DNA of 64,000 bases from Vesta saturnalis (GCA_036346205.1 JARFJB010000821.1:2839222-2903221); one strand, 5' to 3'. Shown: positions 34,889 to 47,157, numbered from the stretch's first letter. Notes: generated by a model not told the origin, from the letters alone. Program-made: numbers and translations.

Positions 34889-37640
34889 TCATCCAATAGA
34901 CGTGGGGTTGCGGAGGGCATACGGGATGTTGTCAAGGGATTCCTCTATCTCCTCGGGGAGGTCGTCGAGAAGTTGTGTGAGGATGGCGGGTGGATGTTTG
35001 AATTTGAGCTTGGGTTTCCTTCGTGGGAATGGGAGAAAGCGGTAGTTATAAGGAGTGGTAAGGATCTCTTTGGTTGGGATGGTATCGCCGAAAATTCTTT
35101 TGTGGGTAAAATTTTTCTGAAGGGTTTGGATTCTATGTGTGATTGGGGATATATTGTCGCGTTGGATAGTAAGGGTATTAGGGTACTTGAAGAGTAACCG
35201 GTGTATGCGTCGGAAAACTCGGCGCTCACAGGAAGCGATGGAGTAAAGGTGTTTGGGGTTTATATTTGTATATATGGGAGCTCGGAAATCCATAACAAGG
35301 CGGATATATGTTTTATACGTGTGTAAGAGGGTCTTAGGTGACAACCTCTGATTCTATCCCGGAGGGCGCCCAGTAGGTTTGCGCGGTTCCTAATAGGGTT
35401 GAGGGTTTTTTAACATCCGGGAGCCAGTTGAAGGTTCGTGTGAAAAGGATTCCTAGGTAGATGATTTCATCTTGGAGAGGGAGTCGTTCCTGATTTAGAG
35501 TGAGGGACACATTTCTGGAGGCAAGCTTTGGGCACTTATCTTCGGTGTAATGAGGATGGCGGAAGAGGATTGCTTGGGTCTTGGTAGGATTGACGGAGAC
35601 TCTCACCGGTTAGCCCAGTTGGAGAAGTTCCGTAAGGTTTTGTATATAATGCGGGAGGCCGTTTCGCTGTTCCGATTAACCGCCCAGAAGGCGGTGTCAT
35701 CCGCAAACTGCGCTACGACTACTCCGAGTTGAGTGACTTAGGGTATATCGGATGAGAAGGTAGTGTAGAGGATCTGAGAAGGTTTTCCCTACTTTGAGCC
35801 GAACTGACCAGTTGGTCAGGTACGAGAGTAGGAGTTTGGAGAAGGGGTCGGGAATGTTTAGGTTTCGGATCTTGTACAGGAGACCAGCGTGCCAGGCCCT
35901 GTCAAATGCTTGCTTAATGCCCAAAAACACAGCCAGTTTGCATTGCTTGTGATTGAATGCTCTGGTGGTCTCGTAAGCAGCTTCAACAAGGGATCGTGAC
36001 ACGTTCGGTTGGGACGGAAGCCGAATTGGCTGTTAGGAAGAAGGTCGTTGAATTCGAGGTGGTCCCTGAGTCGCTTGACTAGAATCTGCTCAAAGCATTT
36101 TCCGAGGTAACTCAGGAGGAAAATGGGTCGATAGGAGGAGGGTGAGGTTAGGTCAGCGTGGGGTTTTGGTATCATGACGGTGGAGGACGATTTCCAGTCC
36201 GTCGGAAAATAGGAGAGGGTTGGGCTGGGTCGGGTAGGTGCCGGAGGATCTTCCTATTTAGGCCGTCATGACCTGGGGCTGTTTTTTCCTTTTTTGAAAT
36301 ACGTGTGGACCTAGTCGGGCGTGATGGGGCTATAAAAGGGGGACTCTCGTTATCGAGTTGGGGTTCAGGAATATTAAGGTTGCGGAACTCTTCAAGGGGA
36401 CCCTCGAGGAGTGGCTTGACCTGGTTGTCGAACTAGGGATCATCTGGGGATTGGAAAATGATTTGAAGGTGGTGACCAAAGAAATCGGCCTTTCCTTGGT
36501 CAGAGGAGATTAGGTTGCCCTGAAGGTCGGTAAGGTGTGATTTAGGGTTTACTTTTCTTCTGGTCAGTCTATCGAACTGCTGCCAGAAGGGTTTGCCATT
36601 TCTATAATCTAGTTGGGAGGTGGCTTTGGACCAGGAGTCTTCGGCGTGTTTGTTGGCTTCTCGCCTGATTAAAGCGTTGAGGCGATTGTATTCGGTCTTG
36701 AGATCCGGATCTCTGGATCGCAATAATTGACGGTAAATTCGTCTTTTCTCCTTAATCCAGTTCACAATGTGTTGTGGGAGCGGTTTGTGGGGGAAATGTC
36801 AATGTTTTTTAATGGTGTAGAGGTATCGACCGCTTCCGCAATTACCGAAGTTAGGTCTCTAATGGCGCTCTCGAGATCTTGGGTCGTTTGAAGATTGGGT
36901 ATGGGAAGATTATTGGAGAAGTGATCTGAGAACACATTCCAATCGGCTTTCAAAAAATCTTTAATGTCTGCGTATTGAGGAGGTGTGGGAGGAGCTGGAC
37001 AAAATAAAGTTTTGACCAGTAGGGGTATGTGATCAGATATCATCGTGGTGCCTAGAAAGCACTCACGATCGAAATAATGAGTTATTGGTTCGGAAACTAT
37101 GATGTGGTCTACTATTGAGGCACCTAAATGATCAAAGTATGTGGGCTGTTTGTTGACGATTCCCAAGAGCGGCAACTGCAACAGGGCGGAAGTTAACCTA
37201 TTACCGTTGTCGTTAGTTGCGGTGTCACCAAATTGGGTATGGCGGGCATTGAAATCACCTAGGATAACGGCATTTGGAAGGCTTGAGGTGTAAATTAAAA
37301 GGTCATCGGAGAGGGTGTTGTGGCCAGGCTGGTTGTGGTAGGAAATAAATATTATAGGAGTGGGAAAGTGCACCGTCGCAGCAACGCATTCGAGATGCTG
37401 CAGGTGCTCTGGAAGTTGAAAGGGAGTGGATGGGAAGCAATTTTTAACTAAGAGGGCGGTTCCATGTTGGCTATTGTTTGAATAGGTGTGAAAGGTGTTG
37501 AAATTAAGGGTGCATCTTGGTGTGAGTTTGGTTTCAGTTATCGAAAGGATATGAATGTTATGAGAGTGTAAGAAGTGTTTGATTAAAGGGCGTTTCCGAA
37601 GCACGCCCCTGGCATTAATGGTCCCTGCTAGGATATCCAT
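34889..37640 (-). pseudogene. LINE ORF2: AP endonuclease and reverse transcriptase
   Basis: Starts MDILAGTINARGVLRKRPL at 37640. The endonuclease is intact to 36762 (292 codons): LSITETKL, GTALLVKN, VILGDFNARHTQFGD, NKQPTYFDHLGASIVDHIIV and MISDHIPLL. A frameshift leads to NWIKEKRRIYRQLLRSRDPD and NGKPFWQQFDRLTRRKVN (36765-36433), the linker before RT. RT then shows SSYRPIFLLSYLGKCFEQIL, NSQFGFRPNRTCHDP, AWHAGLLYKIRNLNIPDPF and AQFADDTAFWAVNRNSE with the catalytic FADD at about 35693-35704. It ends with LQDEIIYLGILFTRTFNWLP and CERRVFRRIHRLLFKYPN. Frame changes near 36765, 36400-36200, 35990, 35720, 35610 and 35340 inactivate it. Confidence 0.9.
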
Positions 37641-37650
37641 TGGGAAGGAG

Positions 37651-38927
37651 TTAAGGATTGGATTGGCGGATAACGGCGACCTTCATCCGCGTACCGGATA
37701 CGCAGGTGCTGATTCTCCGTTGGAAGAAGTTGCGGGATAGCGAGTCTAAGGCTCGGATAACCCTATCTCGCTGGTGGGGAACATCTGGGTCAAAGAGTGG
37801 GTAAGGACATGTAAGAAGTCCTTGATGGAAAGGAAGTGGTTTCAAGTGTGCCGTGTCTTCGGAGTCGGACTCTTCAGACAGAATAGGGTCGAGGGGTGTC
37901 ATCTTCAACAGGAAACTGGGAGGTTCCCGCCGCTTCCGACACTGGAAGGAGTAGGTGGGATGGGCTCCCCCGCAATTGTTACACTTCGGGTTTGCCGAGG
38001 ATTTACACGAGGTGGATCTGTGACTTTCGCCACAGTTAGGACAGCGTGCAGGTGGAGCAATACTTGGGGAGCGGTTGCGAGATTAAGGAGAGTTCGCACC
38101 GGTAGTGTCGCCGAACATGACGACACCCTGTGCGAGGAGGAACTCAAGAGTGGTTTGGGAAGGAGTTATGATGCGGATTAGGGAAGTTGGGGTGTTTGTG
38201 GCCTTTGAGGTGATGCGAACGGCCTTCTTCACTTGTGGAAGATCGATCGCATCGAGGATCTCTTGGGCTAGATGTCCTTATCTACGTGCCGAATCACGCA
38301 GGAAAAGGAGGGAGCTCTAGGAGTGGTGTTAGGTAAGCGGGGACCGGAGAGTTGGGTGAGGGTAACGGTTGGATCGCCGAAGTGGTGTCGCAGCCTAAGC
38401 TGCGTACCATCCGGAAAGGGAGAGGAGGTCTCTAAGAGACAGGTTTGGTTGTGGTTGAACGTTAAGTTCAACCATGGAAGGTTGAGGGATTTCAAGGAAT
38501 TAAAAAGGGATTTTTGGTTTTAATGGATTTTGGGATATTGCGAATGCAATATCTCGAGGATTGGGAGCGTGCGGGTATAGGATTGGGGGAAGCGGGTATA
38601 GAATCAAGGCAGGGGAAGGTGTAGGTAAGAGAGCGGGTATGTGTTGAACAGGTGTAGGTAAGAGAACGGGTATGTGTGTGTGAGCGGGTTTGGGTGGTTT
38701 TGTGGAAGAGGTGAAACGTGTGGAAATGTAGGAATGTGTGGATGTGGTGGATATGGAAGAGGCGTTTGAATGGGAACGTTGCGTGAGGATGGTGGTGGTG
38801 AGGCAAGTGTGTGTGCGTAGGTGTAAGGAGTTTGGGATGTGGTTGGTGGTGTGGGTAGACGAGCGGCGTGGGGGGTTGGGGATACAACCGTTAGGGTAGC
38901 TCGGTGGCAACCTTTCTTAACCATCAC
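37651..38927 (-). pseudogene. LINE ORF1 (gag-like, CCHC zinc knuckles)
   Basis: RNA-binding first protein of the LINE. It starts MVKKGCHRATLTVVS near 38924, then has a long Pro/Thr/His/Ser-rich N-terminal region of low complexity (to about 38500). A middle domain follows with PDGTQLRLRHHFGDPTVT and PSFSCVIRHVDKDI. The C-terminal zinc knuckles are RCPNCGESHRSTSC and KCNNCGGAHPTYS (about 37945-38045), matching the CX2CX3-4HX4C pattern of Jockey-type gags. The last part, MKMTPLDPILSEESDSEDT through VAVIRQSNP, ends at a stop at 37651, ten bases before the ORF2 start. Frameshifts near 38490, 38260 and 38150 are visible. For about 400 bases three overlapping minus-strand frames are all open, because this strand is poor in G. 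Confidence 0.75.
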
Positions 38928-38990
38928 GGTTGTTGTTAGTTAGGGAAGTAGAAAGAAATAAAAAGAAATAAAGGTGTTTAAGAGAAGTCC

Positions 38991-39844
38991 GGGTCTCCGC
39001 CGAGGTGCAGTCTCACACCCCGAGGAATAAAGACTTGGAAATCAAAGACCCAACTAGAAAAGGAGGAAAGCAATTGTTAAATTAAACAAAAATAAAATTA
39101 ATTAAAAATTATTTCTTTATTAAAAGTACCTACAGGTTATTATCCGACGTCGATCCTGTCCTGTTGTTGGCGGTGTCCTGGATTAGTTATTCTCCTTCGG
39201 TGTCCTAGATGCTTCTTTACGTTATTCCCGATAGATTCCGGCGGCTCCTGCTTGCTGCTAGGATGTAGATCCTCTTCTGATGACCGCTTCTTTGTATTAT
39301 CTGTATGCAAGCAGTGACAGATCTAACTCCGAAGTGGCGAAGATCACGATGCCGGAAACGATGAGCGAAAAACGCTAAGTTCTTTTTTGTGAAATTAAGC
39401 GATTGTAATAAAAATCGCAAAACGCTTACGCTGAATAGGGGCTTACGTTCGTAACCGAGGTTCGGACTGCCCTGCAAAATTATATAAAAATGATGGTTAT
39501 ATACAGGAAATCGCGGTAGGGTTTTTAGTCATGTCGACGCGTTGTACGTTTTCACATGAGAGTGGGAACTGCGCGCAACAGGTGACACTTTCGTAGCCAA
39601 TTTATGCGTGCCACAATAAAATGAATTTAGTTAGACATTATTTACATTATTAAATGTATTAATTTAAACAAGACGGTTCTTTACAATACATTATAGATAG
39701 ACAAACGCTGTTTAGTAAGCAAACTTACTTTGGCAAATAATTTATAATTTTATTTCGACGTGCTTTACATAAGTTTGCCAAGATCATATTATAGAATAAT
39801 CGCACCCCTTATTGTATAAGTAGAATGATATCAATAGTCATGGA
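38991..39844. other. GC-richer, unidentified segment
   Basis: 39130-39475 is clearly richer in G+C than its surroundings and contains the phrase CGGTGTCCT twice (39169, 39198), but no frame resembles a known protein. It may be an LTR or UTR of a retroelement; no boundaries were found. Confidence 0.3.
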
Positions 39845-40276
39845 CACAGCCGCTCTTATGAAACATACATGACGTCAGTAACCATTTGCCGCAACATATG
39901 TGGTAGTACGCCCATACTAAATATAACCTCAAAAATTGATATTTGACGTTCAATGTTTAGGAGTGCTGAAATTACTCGAAATTATGCAAAGAACAAAAAA
40001 ACAAATTGAAAGATGACTTAATTTATTTTATTGTTACCAACAATGAACAAATATGGGTGACGCTGCAATTATTTCTGTTTAGTATTGGTGTACCATCATA
40101 TGTATAGCGGCAGAGTGTTACTAACGACATGTTACATAAGAGCGGCCCCCCCCTTTCATTCCAGTCATAAACATTACACGTCAAATTTCAATTTTGAAGT
40201 TATATTTAGGATGGGCGCACTATCAGATATGTTGCGGCAAATGGTTACTAACGTCATGTTTCATAAGAGCGGGTGT
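39845..40276. mobile_element. Foldback MITE with about 105-base TIRs
   Basis: CGCTCTTATGAAACATACAT and about 85 further bases (39851-39955) are repeated inverted at about 40165-40272 (ATGTTTCATAAGAGCGGGTG). A third, partial copy of the end lies at about 40110-40145 (TGTTACATAAGAGCGG, followed by a C-run). No coding capacity. Confidence 0.85.
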
Positions 40277-41475
40277 GTCGTGTATTTTTAATCGCACCGT
40301 ATGTACTAACGCTATATGAACATACACATAAGTCCACTAATGTCTCTCTGATCATCTACCTATGTAAAAAGAACATTACCCAACCAAGAAACATAATTTA
40401 TTTTTATTACACAGATATGGCTACATATGTATTTCATCACTAGCTGTGACTGAACATCATTAAGACATACGTAGAATTTCTTCCTACATTAACATTGTGT
40501 CTTATGTCAATATTTATTATATTAAAAAGAATATAATTAGTAGAATAACCAAACACCATCTTTGTTTATTTTTAGGTTCTGAGATAAAATTTTTATCTTT
40601 ATAAACTATGAGTGGCCCTAAAGACGTTATGCTCAATTCCTTTAGCTTACGTTAAGATGAAAACATTTGGACTTCGATAATAATATTTTCTGCAATTTAG
40701 AAACACTATTTAGATTGGCCCGACTCGTTTTTGGCCCAAATCATTTAAGTGCGTTTATACGTAGCTACAGAAGTGGTTCTATCAGAGTTGGGCACAGCGT
40801 TTTTATGGTCGACGTTTGAACAATATTGTACACCTTAAACTTTAAACATTCAAAGTTTTTTTGAACTCAGAAACTATACCATACACCCTCTTTTGCACAT
40901 ATAATTACACTGAGATCTAAAATTATTTGATATATTTCATTTTATCACATAATTAATGCAATTGGTACCCCTTTTGTGTATATGAAATAAACATGCTTAA
41001 TTTTGACTATGTATGTAATAAGAACATTAGGACTAGTTATTCCTTTATTATATTCTTTTGGTTACACTGCAAAATGGGTTCGATGAAATCCTTGCCCTGC
41101 AAAATAAGCACAAGTAAGTAAATTTTCACAAAATATTCAAATCTAATACGTAAAAGATAAGTTTTGCAAATTAAAATAATATTCGTTAAGAAACTAATTT
41201 TTTTTTTTTGGTGTTGAGTAAGTACAAACTCGTATTATGATTGAAGGATACTTTCACTAATAACAACGACAAATGTTACCAACGAGGTAACCAACCACAA
41301 AAATATTTCTGAATCGTATTACTTAGAACCGTCCCTGTTTTCCCGCTTAAAAATATGTAAAAAATAATATAAATCTCAAGAATGAAAATGTTAACTTTCA
41401 CGATTTTTGGATTAAAATACTTATCTTTTTGGATTGAAATCGTGTATTTATATTTATACAGAGTGTCAATCTCAA
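40277..41475. other. No recognisable gene
   Basis: AT-rich with short frames only. Confidence 0.35.
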
Positions 41476-41990
41476 GTGTATACCAGGTGATCAAAATATT
41501 TAAGTTGGTACCACTGATAGGTTGGTAAGAAGCTGTATTGCTCTAGCTACTCTAGAGCATGGTTCGAGTAAAAACTACGATCAGTTTCAAATCTGTATGA
41601 AGGTCATTAACTTATACATATTATAAAATATTATCTTAATTTAAATAATGACAATTTTTTATTTGATTAGACTGCATCCCTATAAAATATAACAAAATAA
41701 ATAAAATATTATTTAATGATTGGATTACATCATTACTAAATAATTAATCTTAAGTATTTAAATGTTATAATTTCATTTTAATTAAATAAAATTTACAGTA
41801 CATGTTTGAAAACGGCATGACGATTAAATTCGACATCACAATTTGAAATTTAGAATATATAATTTGTCTTGATATAGACAGTTTGTAAATAACTCAAGAA
41901 AATACAAAAGTGAAAAACGAAGGTATAATATGACATAAACTGACATAAACTAAAACGACTAAAACCACACTAAAAATCCAAAGCAGCCAT
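41476..41990. repeat. Dispersed repeat, copy B (mate at 5.2 kb)
   Basis: Matches 5177-5755 at both ends in direct orientation, with a different middle (41806-41898). It is preceded at 41453 by TTATACAGAGTGTCAATCTC, reminiscent of the TACAGGGTGT termini of the mariner-like elements in this window. Confidence 0.75.
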
Positions 41991-42942
41991 TTCCAATATT
42001 TAATCATCTCATTAACAATTACCTACAGTTATCTTTTGTTAACACGTTCATTCATTTTTACTAAGGACGATAGCTATAATTGCCATTGAAATAAATATTG
42101 TGAAATATTTACACATGCTTAACCAGAAGAGGTAAGCATTTGAATACAAAAATTAATTTCATCAGCCTTTTTATTGCACGAGTCCAAGTCTAGATGACGG
42201 ATCGCATTCATTCGCGTATCTTATGTAAACCATTACAGACCATAAAAGAAATATTGCCGTCGAATACAACTGAAACTTAATCTGAAAATACATACAACAC
42301 GGCAAACACCAGCTTCTCCAATAAAACAACCCCATAAATACTCCAAAATTCCATTATATTTAGTCATTTTTTGAAGTATTTCCAATTTAGAATAATCCAC
42401 GCCCCACTGTTTCTTACAATTCGAAGATTCAGTTGTTTCAGTAATATCATATTAAAAATGTAATAACACCTTAGCTGCCGAAACCGATATTGGTAATATT
42501 ACTAAACCAGGATCATGGTAACCGGTGGTCATTATTAAAAATTATCAATACACCACATGTCCGCCAGCTGTCATTTGCGGATCATACTAAAAACGTCGCA
42601 CGGTGGGGCAGGAACTCCAAACATGTAACGTAAATTAAAAAATCCAAAATCTGTGTAGTTCGTGGGTGCTTATGATTTTTATATAGTGTTGGCAACAGCT
42701 CATTGAATGCATCTGCCTTCGCGCTAAGCACCGTTGAAATTAGTTAATTTTCACGAGTAAATAAAGTGGATTTTCGATATTTGTTTTATTGTGTTGACTA
42801 GTGCCATTTGTTTAAGAGTATTGTCCTAACTCGTCTTTTTGTAAGGGATCCTTCTACCTCAGGTATTTAGCAGGTTTTAAAGTAAAATTTACATGTAAAT
42901 ACGTAAAAATACACTTGAACAAAAATAATTGATAAGTTATAA
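41991..42942. other. No recognisable gene
   Basis: Nothing coding or repeated was recognised. Confidence 0.3.
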
Positions 42943-44363
42943 GGGCCGGTACTTTGAGTCCCGGTTAAATGCTCGGTTTACTAATCAGCCTATCAAATTA
43001 ACCGAGATACTTAACCACGGTTAATATAAAATGTGTACTTTAGGATGTTTTAATATGACGGTTAACTAACCAGGTTATCATGTATTTTTGTACTGTTGGC
43101 TGCCCTTTTTATTTTTGTTTGAACTTACGCGTCTCTTAGAATTATGAATTTCTCGAATACAACAAACAAAGATAACATCATTTATGTTACGTTCGAGATG
43201 CATACACGCACGCGCACGCACATTACAAGCACGTGATGTGCAGTACTTATCACGTGTCGTTGTGCGTGTTGGTTATTTGTTTCATTGCCGGCCATTGCAA
43301 CAGATTTCTTAACCAAGCAAACATTCGAGCGTTGCGGCCTTCCAAAATTATTTAACGTTCTTTAACTTATTGTAGTTTTCAAGATAAGTGGGAGTTATTA
43401 TTTTATTCATACGTGATAGGTACAACGGAATAATACAAATGCGATAAAAATTTGTCTTGTTCTAGCTTTTACCTTTCTTCTAATAATTTCAAATTAAAAC
43501 CCTTCAAAATCATTTAATTTCGCAAGACTTGACCCTACGTTTTCAGAATTTCTTGATTGCCCTAAAAATGTGTTGACTCGTCCAGTATGTCCGAAAAGAA
43601 GCTTTTTCAAGTTAAAAATAGTCCACAATTATTTAAAGTAAACTATCTCTTAGGAACGATGCATAAATGTGGCTATCATGTCTATTAAAAGTGATACTTG
43701 TGAAACATGTTTCAACCTTGTACCTTCCTAACTAAAGCAACTAAGCATTTGCACGAAGGCGGCCAAGGATACATAATCAGCCCTAGAAGTACATCAGAAG
43801 CACCATAGTTTTGTAAGCATTGGCTCAGCTTTACATACCGCCAAGTGGTGTTAATTATATTGTTGTGAACAATATTTAACAAATATCTAGTCCCTTGTTT
43901 GGAAAATCGAAATCTGTTAAAGAATTCACGATCGCCCCAAGTCTCTTCGTGGTTTATTCGTATAAAGTAGTATAGGTACGAATATTTTCGATTTGTTCTA
44001 TTAATTCGTCATCATCGCTAAAAAGATCTTGAAGTTCTTGCAAATTCATAATTACAACAAATTGCTACTTTATTATATCACGTAGTAGACTCCTTTTTAT
44101 TCTTACCTTTAAATGAAACACTTTACACTTTATTTCCTCGTAATTAAGCAAACACTCGTTTTGACGTTTGAGGTTATGTTTAATCACGGTTAACTGTTTG
44201 ATAGCTACTAAAACGATCGGTTAAAGGTTGGTAGAGAGAACGCCCTCTTTTAACCAGCCTTAAGTCTAACCATGACACAAAGTACAGATAATCCTCGGTT
44301 AACTTCAATCGGCTATCAATTTAATATAACCAGTCTTTAACCGGGATTCATAGGACCGGCCCC
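42943..44363 (-). mobile_element. PIF/Harbinger element with diverged TIRs
   Basis: The ends GGGCCGGTACTTTGAGTCCC and, reverse-complemented, GGGGCCGGTCCTATGAATCC are imperfect inverted repeats that continue for about 100 bases with CGGTTAA words in both arms. The flank is TAA on the left and CAA on the right, a plausible decayed 3-base TAA target duplication. The core carries a nuclease relic. Length about 1.4 kb. Confidence 0.7.
43730..44049 (-). pseudogene. Harbinger nuclease N-terminal fragment
   Basis: Minus-strand relic of a Harbinger-type DDE nuclease (DDE_Tnp_4 class). It begins MNLQELQDLFSDDDELIEQI at 44049, then IRTYTTLYE. After a one-base frame change it reads TWGDREFFNRFRFSKQGTRY, LLNIVHNNIINTTWRYV, LSQCLQNYGASDVLLGLI and PSCKCLVALVRK. 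This is the region upstream of the catalytic domain ('W.D.EF..RFRFSK....L.......'), with a small deletion after LSQCLQ. The DDE catalytic part is missing between here and the left end, so the element is an internally deleted derivative. It is not related in sequence to the Myb/SANT relic at 26.5 kb, but the two protein types normally work together. Confidence 0.65.
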
Positions 44364-44742
44364 AATTTAACTAAACATATTCCTGAATTAACTAACAGCC
44401 TTCCGAATTATAATTTTTATTAATTGTTACTCTGTGGTCATTGTAAAACAAGACCACCAGGTTATTTTTTTGCCACTTTTTGTTTAAGAAATATTTTTCT
44501 CGTAAAAATTCTACTTCGGTATAATATTAACAAATATTCATATTTATTTCAGGTACCACGTCCAACGTTTTGTTGTAAGTCGACAGGAACTATTCACCTG
44601 GAAAAGTTCTGGTCACAGTAATTTTGAGAAACAGCTTACTTTTTTGACGGAAAATATCAAAGAAGAACAGGTTTTTCTGAAGATAATTTGAAATATTTAA
44701 ACAAGTCAAACTGTTACATTTTAAATCTGAATTCAAATCTCG
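44364..44742. other. Leader region of the RAG1/Transib-like element
   Basis: Non-coding. CACAGTAATTTTGAG at 44614 could be a Transib-type terminus (these begin with CAC), but a matching inverted end after 48.9 kb was not identified. Confidence 0.25.
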
Positions 44743-46084
44743 ATGGATAAAGGTAAGAAAAACAGCAAATCGTTTTTTAAAACCGTACTTGGTGTAGTGA
44801 TATTTCGTTTCCTCGTTATGGATGTGTATCGGTTAAACAAAAGGCGTCCAAGGACAAGGTTTGAAAAAAGTGATGAGCGGGCAAAAAGAAAAATGACGGA
44901 GTTGTTACGAAGTACTGCAACTGCTTCAGAGCTAAGTTGAGCTACTAAAATGAGTCTTAGAGCGTTATGAAGAATGGGTGCTTCAGAGGTAGTGCATGAA
45001 ACCGCGACTACACCAGACCGTGCAGGAAAGTATACAACTGCATATGAAGAATCATTAAAAGACCAACAGTCTAGTTAATATCAGGTGAAGAGGCCTTAGC
45101 GGTCCTGGTGGAAGCTAAATTGACCAGACACCAACACAATGTGGTACGAATGAGTGATCCAGAGAAATTTTCATATAAAACGGTACAGGAAGCCAAAGAA
45201 CAATGTTATGCAAATTCAGTTCAGCGACTTCTTACTGTACACTGTGTCCCATTTTGGTTGAAATTATAGGGTATCTCGATTGCGAGCAAAGATAGAAAGG
45301 TGCGGTTTTCGCGACCCTATTCTACTTTTTTGTGAAGCGAAAGATGCCACAAACATAATTGTCATAGTCCTATTAGTATTTGAGATACAGGGCGAAATTC
45401 AAAATTTGCACATTTTAAGCACCCCTCGTAACTACTTTGCCTTGTAATTTATCGAAATGGTGAAAAGTGGGTTCTATACAGAATTTTCCGTAGAATTTAG
45501 TGGCGTGCATAATTTTCCCAACAAAAAGCTTTGTTTTTCAAATGAAACACCCTGTATATTTTTATTATATAATAGAGCTTACTCTCAGCTTTCAAAAAAT
45601 ACATATTGTGTGGCACTTCTTTTGCATTATTAACCTCAAAAATGAAGGCTACGTTAATTTAACATTTTGATGATATAGTTGACCATGAAACCTATAAACG
45701 CGTAATTTATTTAACGTCCAAGATATATTTGAGTATTAAAAAAGGGATACTAGATTCATACTGCTTTATTATAATTATAAATATGTAAATATGACATTAT
45801 AATAAATAAATCTAAGGACTTTTACGCAAAAATAACAAAAAATTATGCAAATTAAGTACAATAGTTTTTGAAACATATTCAAACTGGCAAAATTGTTTTT
45901 TTTTAATTGGGTAAAATGCATCTCCAGCTTCAGAAAAAAATATTAATGGCAATAAAACTTGTAAAGCATACTTTATATCTAAATTTGTAAGTAGGCTGGG
46001 CCTAGGCTGATCTAAACGTAATTGACCTGTCAAATCTGATTAAAATTATTTTTGTGCAACAATCATATTGTTTGTGTGCAAAAT

Positions 46085-47157
46085 ATGGCAGAAAATCAAC
46101 ATTTTGAAAACTTTGAAGAATTTGATATGCTGATTTGCTTTGGTCAGAGTAATGAAAACGCCGGCACAGCAATAAATTTGTATTTTAGGTAAATGTAGTT
46201 TCCTTGGTATTAATTTTGATAGTTAAGTAACTTTACATGTATGTAGGTTTCCAGAACGGAGACAACCTAGTAAAATCACGTTTTATAGAATAAAAATAAA
46301 TTTAATGAATTATGGATCATTTTTTAAACCCAGGTCAAATAAATATAAGAAATAAAATCGAGAGAATGATGAGGTTACCGTTCTAGCCAGTATGGAGAGT
46401 AATCGTATAGTTCTAGCAGAACTATAGAAAGTAGTATTCGAGTTTCGAAAACAAGAATCCAAAGAATACTTCGCCACCATAAATATAAACCATATAAATT
46501 TAGGCTTGTTCAACATCTACATCTTAGTGACGCTGAACGTAGATTAATATTTTGCAATTGGTGCCCAACTTGGGAAAAAATATCATATGGTCAGACCAGG
46601 TACATTTTAGCAATTTAGGTGTTTTAAACATTCACAATTGCAGATTCTGGTCTCAAGAAAATCAACACCAAATATTCCCCCAAAGACAACCAGGACGATT
46701 TGGACTAAACGTTTCATGCTTTATATTAGGATCAAAAGTAAAATTTTACATTTTCGAAGGAAGCTGTTGTGCCTGAATTATTAGATGACATCCTTTAGCT
46801 CGGTTGAACCAAATTAGTTTCCAACAGGATGGAGCCCCATCTCACAATGCGCAAATTATACGCCCGTTTTTGGAAAACCATTTTGGTAATAGGTGGACTG
46901 GCACTAATGGGGAGATAAGATGGCCTCCTAGGTCTCCAGACTTGTCAGTCTTAGATTTCTTTTTATGGGGTTACTTTCAAAATAAAATATACCAAACTCA
47001 ATATGATAACATTGAACGTTTGACTAATGCAGTTAAATAAGCTTTCAGACACTTACAAGATCACCCTATTATTGTGCTTAATGCTATAAAACGAATTGGA
47101 AGAGTGTGTGAAGCATGTATAAGACAGAATGGTCATCAGTTCGAACATCTCTTTTAG
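46085..47157 (+). pseudogene. E3 DD41D transposase, with a probable intron
   Basis: Starts MAENQHFENFEEFDMLICFG at 46085, then GQSNENAGTAINLYF. The next residues, FPERRQPSKITFYRI, lie 58 bases on, beyond GTAAAT...ATGTAG (46189-46246), which has the form of a phase-2 GT-AG intron in the DUF4817-like helix-turn-helix. Stops in the gap argue for splicing rather than readthrough. Further on the frame is broken; then NLGKNIIWSDQVHFSNLG (first Asp, where the usual D-E-A/S is D-Q-V), FQQDGAPSHNAQIIRPFLEN (second Asp) and RWPPRSPDLSVLDFFLWG (third Asp). It ends IKRIGRVCEACIRQNGHQFE and HLF, stop at 47157. Between the second and third Asp there are 41 residues. Several stops make it inactive. Confidence 0.8.
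46189..46246 (+). other. Candidate 58-base intron in E3 transposase
   Basis: TTTTAG|GTAAATG ... TGTATGTAG|GTTTCC. Removing it joins INLYF-R-FPERRQPS in frame, restoring the motif that is continuous in E1 (FIERYPERRR) and E4 (LRLYPERRQPS). The gap contains in-frame stops. Confidence 0.6.

Larger units (their letters stand above)
34605..38990 (-). mobile_element. Jockey-like LINE, about 4.4 kb, GC-rich
   Basis: A near-complete two-ORF non-LTR element on the minus strand. The A-tract at its 3' end reads as TTTTTTTTT near 34607, and AATAAA is present at about 34790 on the minus strand. The order is leader, ORF1 (gag-like), a 10-base gap, ORF2 (EN-RT), 3' UTR. Base composition is about half G+C, unlike the AT-rich surroundings, so this is a relatively recent arrival. 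The exact 5' end and target duplication were not resolved. Confidence 0.85.

Noticed and set aside
34814..35197. 127-codon plus-strand frame
   Set aside because: It is antisense to the LINE reverse transcriptase C-terminus, whose protein pattern on the minus strand is convincing.
37774..38181. 135-codon plus-strand frame
   Set aside because: Antisense shadow of the LINE ORF1 zinc-knuckle region; GC-rich DNA has few stops by chance.
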